Shown piece by piece: positions 56,338-64,000 of a stretch of 64,000 bases of DNA. How positions within the stretch are numbered: position 1 is the stretch's first letter; the number at the start of each line of letters is the position of its first letter. The translations under genes and the position numbers were made by a program. Below the pieces are notes generated by a model. It was given only the letters and a program-made list of their open reading frames with translations, was not told the origin of the DNA and did no database searches. This DNA comes from Flammula alnicola (Eukaryota; Basidiomycota; Agaricomycetes; Agaricales; Strophariaceae): contig JADNRV010000080.1 in NCBI GenBank assembly GCA_015499995.1, forward strand, positions 62,001 to 126,000, read 5' to 3'.

Positions 56338-57294
56338 GAGGTCTTTATTGTCCTCCACTGATTCCTACCGGAATCCTGCGGAATCCGGTCATTCCGGAGG
56401 AATAATTTTTGGGTCATTTTGGCTGAGAGGCCAGCCAAAATGTGAAATTTCATTCCGGAGGAATGCAGACCGGAATAAGCTGCAACCGGAATACCCAACA
56501 GGAATGGCCGGAACGGAATGGCCACCGGAATCCGGTTTTTCCAAAAAAGGAAATATGGTTATTTTTAGCAACAACGTAAAAATATCACACTATTACATAA
56601 AATGACATCAAAATGAGACTGTGGGACCTATTTCTAATCAAGATATTCTGTATTTGGCACATGCAATTTTCAAAACTGCCGGCTTTGGGCGAGTTTTTTG
56701 CATTTTTCTCGATGACGAAAGCAGCTAGTCACATGATTTTGATATATTTGTGATTCTGGAAGCGTGCTCTACAGTTACTTTTTTTGGCAAAAAGTTCCCA
56801 CGGTCCCCAAAACAGACCAAATAAGGGGATTTCAGTTACCCGAGTGAGATGACATATACATATTTGTAATGTCCTTAAAATTCTGAATCTGATGGTACCC
56901 CATTGACCCTGAATCTCTCAGAATTGGTTACGCAATCTACAAATATATTATAGATAGATAGGGTATGTAGTCTGATGTTTTTGGTAGGTTAGCAACAGTT
57001 CTCTGGTCTAATGGTTAAATGGTCTGGGATATTAGCTACTGGATTTCTTCCGGGGCTCTGGGTTCAATTCCTGAAAGATGCAAAATCTTTGAGTGATATT
57101 TTTCTCTGAGTTCTGTCTAAGTCCACCAAGTTGAAGTCCTAACCGGAATTTTGGTCATTCCTGTGGATTCCGGTCAGGATTCCTGCGGAATTGAGTCCAT
57201 TCCTGTGGATTCTGGTCCATTCCTGCGGATTCCTGTCCATTCCTCCGGAATCCGGTCATTCCGGGAGGAATCAGTGGAGGAATGAAAAGTATTG
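56338..57294. mobile_element. hAT-like element, second copy of the tRNA-containing family, GGAATCC arrays
   Basis: Opposite in orientation to 5316-6422 and homologous to it through the core: GGTACCCCATTGACCCTGAA, GGCAAAAAGTTCCCACGGT, TAAAATGACATCAAAATGAG and AGTTCTGTCTAAGTCCACCA all have counterparts there. The ends GAGGTCTTTATTGTCC and, inverted, CAATACTTTTCATTCC match the family tips. Both subterminal regions, however, are built of GGAATCC/GGATTCC instead of GGACTCC. A tRNA-like pair, box A TGGTCTAATGG (57004-57014) and box B GGTTCAATTCC (57061-57071), lies near the right end. No TSD could be matched, so one flank may be altered. Confidence 0.72.
57004..57071 (+). promoter_or_regulatory. 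tRNA-like A/B boxes in the second family copy
   Basis: TGGTCTAATGG and GGTTCAATTCC are both close to the eukaryotic box A and box B consensus with tRNA-like spacing (about 46 bp between). Corresponds to 5637-5693. Confidence 0.6.
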
Positions 57295-57398
57295 ATAGGA
57301 CTGTTAAAATAGAAAAGCTATGCTTGGCAGTGCGGTACTGAAGTACTTAAAGAAACCCTCAACATTGCTTCAAAGTCAATAGCTTGGTGATTCAAGCC

Positions 57399-57607
57399 AT
57401 GTCGAAGCCTCTCAACCTTATAGACGAGAAAAACAATGCCCAATCCACCAGCGCCAGTGTCAATGCGATGGACCTGCGTGTTGAGCATCACAACCTATAT
57501 CTCAAGGTAAGTTTCTCTGCATACTATGAATCTATGATGGTATTTCAAAGGAATTGAATGGTTTGGCAGCAAATCCTCGCGGGGATAAAACATCAGATGG
57601 AGGGTGA
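57399..57607 (+). CDS. Small hypothetical protein, two exons
   Basis: An ATG at 57399 opens a 36-codon exon (MSKPLNLIDEKNNAQ ... RVEHHNLYLK) ending at a GTAAGT donor. Splicing to 57551 adds ELNGLAANPRGDKTSDGG and a TGA (54 residues). Clean intron boundaries are the only support; no family recognised. Confidence 0.3.
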
Positions 57608-60060
57608 AGTAGAAAGGAAAGGTTGGGGCGAGACGAGCTCGACGTCGACTTAGATAAGGACAATAGCACGTCGAGCGAAAATCGAATGAACTATGCACAT
57701 CGGCTTGTCTGCAGAAATCAGCCTGCCGAGCAACGGCTGAGAAGTTCCCTGTGTGATGTGCCTTGCGCCGGAGATGGCCAAATTCGAAAAGTGCCAGCCT
57801 CTCTATCGAGAGTTGGAGGCCTTCGTTTTGTTTGTTCGGATAAATATTTGTTCTTTTTTTGCTCTATATATTATGTACAACCGCATCTCCCTCTATGATG
57901 ACCTCCATCTCGAGATAGGAGAGGTGGTTTTAGGAGCCTGTCTGTTCACGTACTTACTTGAGTATATTATAAGAACTACACAATAATATTATGTAACTTG
58001 AATAAGTAGGTGGGAACAGAACAAGCAGCTCCAAACAAGTATTGTCTCACAGCCAGCGCCTCGCAATTAGTCTTTGCCCGTAGTCTTATTCTCTCTTGTT
58101 CTATGTTCTAAACTATCTTCAATGTTGTCCTAGCTCCGGCGATTGAAATTGTAGTCACTTTCATGCGCATTTAACGCGCATTCATCATCCTCCATAATCT
58201 CCTCGCGGGGACCTCGAGATTGGAGTCACTCTGCCTTGTTTCATAGACAGCGCCATTCACACCAGGGTCGCGACCAACATTGGACTGACAACAATCGGCT
58301 AACCTATTCGTCCCGCCCGCCTTTTTATTCAGGGATATCCACCTTCGTTCGTTTGACTCGGGCTCCTGCCCCAGCCTTGCGAAAGGCCAATAGAGTCACT
58401 GCCTGTACACTATTTTTGTCCACGCTTGTTGACGCGACAGACAGCAGCGCCAAGTCAACGTTTGCGCATGAGGGGCCAGCTCTCACATAAATCGGTTGGT
58501 ACAAGTTATCTACCCATCTGCCCAAGGCCCAAGGATTGCGGAGTCATATGAGAATATGGTGGGAGTTCAATTCCAGCGCTCCTTTAAAGAGCATCCAGCG
58601 CAACGATCGTATCCATAATCCAGCTATGCCTTCTACCCGCTCTCGAATCCCGCCTTCTCGCGATGTAGGATTGAATTTTACACCTCTTTCAGGCCATATA
58701 CTCACATCATTCTTCTTAGGCCAAGTATTCAATTGTGCGCGCACGATTGTACAGTGTATCTTCTACCCGCCCGGCCTTCATCCCTGTTTTAACCTGGAAA
58801 ACCCAGCACCAGTGTTTCCCAATTGTCGAAGAAGCGATATCGGGTATGCGTACGCAACCTTGTATACATGATGTGGTCGTCACCGTGCGGCAGGCAGGAT
58901 GCCTCTATCGTTTCCATTTGTTTTTCAAGAACCATTGCCTCCTGCCATTCAACCCCACCGTTTCAGCTTTAGTGCCAGGACGCCAATGGAATGGCGATAT
59001 ATTGGTTATGAGAGTTGGGGTAGCTGTGCTGGGCATAGTGAATATGAGGGGTGATGACGCGCGGTTGGCAGATTTTGCCGTAAGACAGTAAGATAATTTT
59101 TCTGATGCTATCTGGCTTTGTCTCATTTGCCTTGTTATTATGGCTAGATTCGTTCAAGACGCCCAGCAAGGACGGCGATTATTGGCCCCAAGGAACGCGA
59201 TCTATGGCTAGCAGAACGACAAGACAGATCAAGCGAATTCATCTCGACCTCGACACCGTTTCCTGCTTAAACACAGGGATGAAGAATTCTTATCTTTATG
59301 TGACATTGTAATATTAAGATTTATGTTACATAACAGTTGTAGCAACTTGGGCTGCTTTGTGTTTGGTTTGAGCGTCCACGACAAATAAAGCCGCAGCATC
59401 ACTGTGAGAGTCATACTCCATCAGTGCACTAGTGGCGAGCCCGCGACACGGCAGACCCATGATCATCTGGATTGGTTCAATGAGCTTATTGCATGCAAAA
59501 CGGTCCTTACATTCCCGTCTCTTGGTGCATCATCTACCTCTCAATATGCAGAGTCGCTGTACTACGTGGCATTTGGACCGACGCCGCCTTCCACGATGCC
59601 CCGCCCATGCCAGCCTCAGCAAGATTGTTTTGCCCTTCCGGGTTTACTAAGGAGGAGAGCGAGGAGTATGGAATTTCCTACCAGCATTCGCCATCGAGGA
59701 CCAGCTTGCTCAAGAAGGGTACGTGGTGCTCCTTTTATACATCAAGCCTGGAGACTCATTTATTTCGTACCTGGCGTTATTCGCAGCTCGTCCAATGCTT
59801 ATCTACATGTCCAGAGCGCCTTTATCGGTCCTTGCCGCCCGCCTCCAGCATTACTAAGCAAGAGGACTATGGCGCGGTGATAGGGCGCAGTGCGGTCCAC
59901 CCGTGGAATTTTGCGATTTCCCAATCATTAGAACTATTACACTAGGGTATCAAGGGTAGGCAGTATACCTCGTACTGGCCAACTAAGCAGATTGCACATG
60001 GGAAACCACATAATCCAGTACAACAGAAGTAACTAGCTACGGTCCAGAGGATCTAGCTAG
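57608..60060. other. Gene-poor region with one decayed coding trace
   Basis: At about 58950-59091 (plus) the frame reads SALVPGRQWNGDILVMRV and VNMRGDDARLADFAVRQ, a pattern I recall from repetitive hypothetical proteins of Agaricomycetes; the frame breaks on both sides. The rest has only short frames. Confidence 0.3.
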
Positions 60061-60150
60061 TAAGCTCAGAAGTACATATAAAACAAGGTTAATGTTAAAG
60101 AAGCATGACCTCTGTGTGTAACTGCGAATCCAACAAGAGGCTTCAACTGG

Positions 60151-60660
60151 AGAAACCCGCGTAGAATGAGAATCCCGAAGTCTTGTGGTGCACATAGTCT
60201 AAATATAGACTGGCCATTAGACACGTCAATCTGGACATGCATGTCATGTGACCAGGAAAGCGGACATAGTCCAGATGCACCCACCTATGCATTACACGCG
60301 TAGAATGACCCATTGCTAGGCTTAGTCCAGTGACACCAGAAACCCGTGTGGAATGGGAGTCCAAAAGCGCTGTGGCGCACATAGGCTAAATATAGACCTG
60401 TCATTAAGTGCGCCTATCTGAACATGTATGTCATGTGGCCAGAAAAGCGGACACAGTGAAATGCGTGCACCTATGCATTACACGCGTAAAACGCACCTAT
60501 GCATTACATGCGTAAAACGGCTCATTGCTAGGCTTAGTCCAGTTGCCGTCTAGACTCCAGAAACACGCGGAAAAGCAATTTCTGAGGAAACCATTCTGTG
60601 GCTGTGTCAAGCCGAGACGGCAGAAACCCGCGCCAAATGTTAGCCACTATGGTGTCCCGC
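60151..60660 (+). repeat. Imperfect tandem repeat, ~187-bp unit
   Basis: AGAAACCCGCGTAGAATG at 60151 recurs as AGAAACCCGTGTGGAATG at 60338, then AGAAACACGCGG at 60559 and GCAGAAACCCGCG near 60627. Within units, TCTAAATATAGAC, CATGTCATGTG and CACCTATGCATTACACGCG repeat; the last motif is further duplicated at about 60470-60515. It looks like a small satellite. Confidence 0.7.
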
Positions 60661-60979
60661 AGCCGGCGTCAGTCTCTCAGTTTCCTGTGTAGACTCATAA
60701 TCACGACACCATGGACCAGTAACAGTAGAGCTATTATACGCATAGAATCATATGCAACATGTAGAGGCTTGGCACACAGTAGGTATAAATACGCTTGTAA
60801 CGCATGTAGTACAGTAGGAAATCCACCCCGCGTCGATCCACTATAGTGGAGGCAAAGGAGATTAAACCTCGTCGTAACCGACTAAAATTAATAGAGACCC
60901 AAGTTTGACGCTTCAAAATAACTTTGTGATCAGTGCAAGTTTGAGGAGTTGGCAAAGCAAAGTTTAACGCGGGTTCTGT

Positions 60980-61318
60980 AAAGTTGTAGCGTGAGTCCGT
61001 CGTGTCCACGTGAAAGTTGTAGTGCATACCCGTCGCGGTCCCTGCATGAAAGTTGTAGCACATACTCGTCGAGGTCCCTGTGTGAAAGTTGTAGCGTGTG
61101 TCCGTCGCGGCAGCGTGAAAGTTGTAGCACATACCCGTCGCGGTCCCTGTGTGAAAGTCATAGGTTGTTAAAGTCAAGTTAAAGTTGTAGTGCATACTCG
61201 TCGAGGTCCCTGCGTGAAAGTTGTAGCGCATACTCGTCGAGGTCCCTGCGTGAAAGTTGTAGCGTGATCCTGTCGTGGTAGCGTGAAAGTCGGAGTGCAT
61301 ACTCGTCGTGGTCACTGC
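60980..61318 (+). repeat. Minisatellite, 33-36-bp units of AAAGTTGTAG
   Basis: About ten units start AAAGTTGTAG (or AAAGTC) and continue with variants of CATACTCGTCGAGGTCCCTG. Units alternate between a longer form (CGTCG-GGTCCCTG) and a shorter form (CGTCG-GGCAGCGTG). Read on minus it gives a Tyr-Asn-Phe-His repeat, almost certainly incidental. Confidence 0.82.
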
Positions 61319-62677
61319 ACCCAAAAACCCGCGTAGACTTGTTTTCAGGTCGAAGCACTTATCCTTTTTCATACATTGCCCCCGAGACTCGCAACACAAG
61401 ACTACGTCTAGTCAAGTTGTTGGTTTGGTGGTTGGTTGTTTTGAGTGTAGAGTTCTTTCTGCACCAATAACCAGCTCATTTCCAACTTAGATGAAACCTA
61501 GCTCTTTAAGCGGAACGCTTGCCATTTATCCCGACGCTTCTACTTCCTGAGTTTGCCGTCGATGGCCAGCTTGCATTGCGAAATGCGTCAAGCCTGCTGA
61601 ATCATTCATCTCCTGTCCAGCTTCCTCCCACCTGGGTTGTCAGGAATCTCCATATGCGGTCGCTGAAATTGAAACTGTCCGTCTATGCCGCTCATCTATC
61701 ATCATTCCCCCTCATTCCATCAATCTCATTGGTGCTCCCGCCATCCCATACTCGTTAGGATTGATTCGACGAGACTGCTACCATTTGTGAATCTGGGAAA
61801 TTTACGAGTCCAGACCGTCAAAGTGCAATCCTATTCAGAAGTATTCTGACTTATTCGACGCTCTTTGAACACGCTATCTTTGTTCAAAGATTACTTGCTC
61901 ATGGCTGACGTTTTCTTTTAGTTCTCACTCCACACATATGCTGCCTCAACGATCACTTACGCATGTCACATTGAGATGTGCGCTTGTGGTGGATGTTCGC
62001 TTCCGCTTACAGCTACCGACTGCTGGATTCCAGACAGGCATTGCAATTCAGTCTGGTGGACGGGTTAGTTTTTCGTATATCTCTCCTTTCCTGTGTGCTA
62101 ACGTTTTGTTGCAGCATTACATACTCGCCTAGGCAAACCGGGCGAGGATCCAAGAAGTCGCAGAAGATGAGAGCGGAAAGAAGATCCAGAGGATGGTCAT
62201 GTCGAATTCAAGGTCATTGGTACGTTAGCGGTATGTACGCTTTCGATATATTCATTCTGAAGCCTGATTCCTTGTTCACAGAGTGCCCCACACCTTTTTT
62301 GAATCCAAGAGTTCGTCTACAACTCTGGACGCACACTCACTGGATTTTGCCTTGCTTTTCTGGATATCAGATTAGGCTTAACGGTATGTCCTTAAATCTA
62401 GCGATCTGTCTTGAAACATTCATCGTTCAAGGTTGCGATTTTCATACATTTCATTTCATTTCATTATCCACATGCGATGCCCAAATGACCGCTGAGCAGT
62501 CATGGGTACTAGTTTGTCAGCGTCTTTCTAACGGTGTTGCTCAAACGTCAAGCTTGAAGAATTGTCATCGTGGCTGGTTCGTGATGAATGTCACGTGATC
62601 TGGTGAAAATGTAAACAAACCGTTACAAACTAAGCTTCCTATAGACTCATCGCTCATGCGCACTGTTAGCGACCCTT
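61319..62677. other. Intergenic, no gene recognised
   Basis: Only short unsupported frames (for example at 61978-62598 plus) without domain or consistent splicing. The end may contain the promoter of the cysteine-cluster gene. Confidence 0.35.
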
Positions 62678-64000
62678 ATGTCTCCTAGGAAGGCCCAAGT
62701 CGACTCCGACGAGAGCTACATTAACTTTGCTAAAGCCGCAATTCAGCACGGATCGAATGAGCTGGTTCTTTTCAAGCAATAGATGAAGACAGAGAAGGGG
62801 CTGGATGCAGTAAGACGATCTTAGATTGATTTTATTTCTCATTCCTCAAATCTGATCTGCATCTACATATTACTAGGTGTGCGAGGTATGTCGGAAGTCT
62901 GGATATTCTTGTCAAACAGACTCTGAAAATGTCATCCGCTGTTTCCTCTGCATAGAGAGACGCCAAACTTGTGGCAAGAAGAAACATTTTTTGGTTTGGG
63001 CTGCGAGGGTGTACTTAAAGATATCGAATGACGAAGCCACACAGTTATATGAAGCCTTTGGAAAGTTGTTGAAGTCGAAATTCGCTAATGCAACACGAAA
63101 TATGTCTTCGTCCGCATCAAAGACTACTAAGACCCCTTCATCGAAGTCCAATTTTGAAAATACCATCCGTAAAAAGCGAAAGCTCGTGGTCAGCTCGAGC
63201 GAAGATGAAGAAGAAATTGACGAGTTGAAGGATGACCATGAACTTAATGAAGAACTGAGCAAGCATTGGTCGGAAAGCTCAGCTAGGACCCCCACTGGTG
63301 AGCCCACAAATGATTTGTATTGTCTTGCTCTATCCTCATGGTCGAATACTGCACAAACTGACTCTTCAGAGGGGAGTACCTCGAAAGGGTATGCATTTTG
63401 ACTTGAATTGACTGTTCACATAATGCTCATTACCGTCTAGACTTAGCCTAGGCAAGAAAACATCGCCCAAGAAGCAAGTCATTGACAACACCAACCGGAA
63501 GAAACGAATGCGGCTTCTTGAAGAACTCGAATCGACGCCAGCGCAACGGCGAGATGATCAAGTTGAATCCGAAAAAGTGATCGCATCCGGTGGGAACACC
63601 AGCCTGGACCTACACCAAACACGACCTGCAGAGAAGGCACGGCGACGGCCAAGCGACGACGAAATGCGGGATGACCAGAAACATCGGGAGGGTGGACTTG
63701 AATCATTAATACCTGTGGATGGGGGGTCTACGAATCGACCTACAGCATCTGGTAAGGTATGGCTCCCAGTTAAAACCCTTATTTAGTCGTTGACACTCAT
63801 TTGAAACAGAACTAAAGGCGACCCCCAGACCACCCGATTTTCTCAGTCGAGGATTGCAGGATGTCGGCAACCCACCTCCACCTCCCATTGCAGCTTCTTC
63901 CACGTTCAATGATTCTTTTCCTTCCTCCCTCCGTCCACCGTCACCAGTCACAGCAGCTCTTGATCTGCTGGCAAATACCGCTGGAACGCTAGAAACTGTC
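62678..64000 (+). CDS. Cysteine-cluster, Ser/Lys-rich protein (partial, 3' end beyond window)
   Basis: Exons 62678-62809, 62877-63388, 63441-63751 and 63810 onward join in consistent phase. The first exon (MSPRKAQVDSDESYINFAK) has an in-frame TAG at 62780 (FKQ*MKTEK), after which the frame continues into CEVCRKSGYSC ... RCFLCIERRQTC, a C-x2-C-x6-C ... C-x2-C-x6-C array as in fungal proteins with zinc-knuckle or binuclear-cluster-like motifs. A basic and acidic disordered region follows (KKRKLVVSSSEDEEEIDEL), then a Pro-rich tail. Probably nuclear and possibly DNA-binding. The TAG means either the true start is the Met right after it or the copy is defective. Confidence 0.55.

Noticed and set aside
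57004..57071. A functional tRNA gene
   Set aside because: A and B boxes are good but I could not fold a full cloverleaf with acceptor stem; a decayed copy exists in the homologous element, so it is a tRNA-like promoter.
60734..61399. 221-codon frame with Tyr-Asn-Phe-His repeats
   Set aside because: Translation of the minisatellite in its minus frame; no start context or homology.
1..64000. CRISPR arrays, rRNA operons or bacterial operons
   Set aside because: No spacer-repeat arrays, no recognisable rRNA, and genes are spliced with GT-AG introns; the window is fungal nuclear DNA.

Overview
The window looks like a transposon-rich segment of a basidiomycete (Agaricomycete) nuclear genome. Evidence: genes split by many 45-75 nt GT-AG introns; a single-polypeptide ATP-citrate lyase (ascomycetes usually have two subunits); a KDZ-type transposase with CxC5/CxC6-like cysteine clusters; a Tnp2-type (CACTA/EnSpm) transposase; a DUF6534 membrane protein; a truncated NACHT NTPase; and a Crinkler-like nuclease-kinase protein. 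A Rhizoctonia/Ceratobasidium-like fungus is possible, but I cannot prove the genus from sequence alone.

Layout. 0-4 kb (minus): a KDZ-type transposase gene broken by a solo LTR (396-856, 5-bp TSD), a 1.07-kb tRNA-headed SINE-like insertion (1673-2746, 15-bp TSD) and an in-frame TGA. 4.1-13.7 kb (minus): one unrecognised low-complexity gene split by a 1.1-kb hAT-like element (5316-6422, 8-bp TSD) and a 6.0-kb long-inverted-repeat element (6710-12738, 7-bp TSD); removing each at its TSD rejoins the reading frame. 13.9-19.1 kb: nested non-LTR (LINE) sequences with endonuclease, RT and RNase H, ending in poly(A). 19.15-21.97 kb: a 2.8-kb near-perfect palindrome. 22-24.5 kb: no recognised gene.

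24.5-39.2 kb is the ordinary gene island: ATP-citrate lyase (+), a coiled-coil single-pass membrane protein (+) flanked by ~380-bp direct repeats, a 13-exon DUF6534 protein (+), a secreted GH88/GH105-like hydrolase (-) and a cytochrome P450 (-). 39.5-57.3 kb is again accessory: nested hAT-type elements, a truncated NACHT gene, a clathrin heavy-chain pseudogene fragment, a decayed Tnp2 transposase flanked by repeated small hairpins, a Crinkler-like protein, a 310-bp foldback element and a second copy of the hAT-like tRNA-containing element. 57-62.6 kb is mostly gene-poor with a 187-bp tandem repeat and a 33-36-bp minisatellite. 62.7-64 kb is the 5' part of a cysteine-cluster protein that runs off the end.

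The main theme is layered insertion of elements that each carry a private, element-specific array of a short subterminal motif (GGACTCC, GGAATCC, TCCACGG, GGCAAAAT, GGCCCGGCTTTG) around otherwise comparable ends or cores. This, and hairpin repeats with compensating stem changes around the Tnp2 gene, are the observations I would follow up first.
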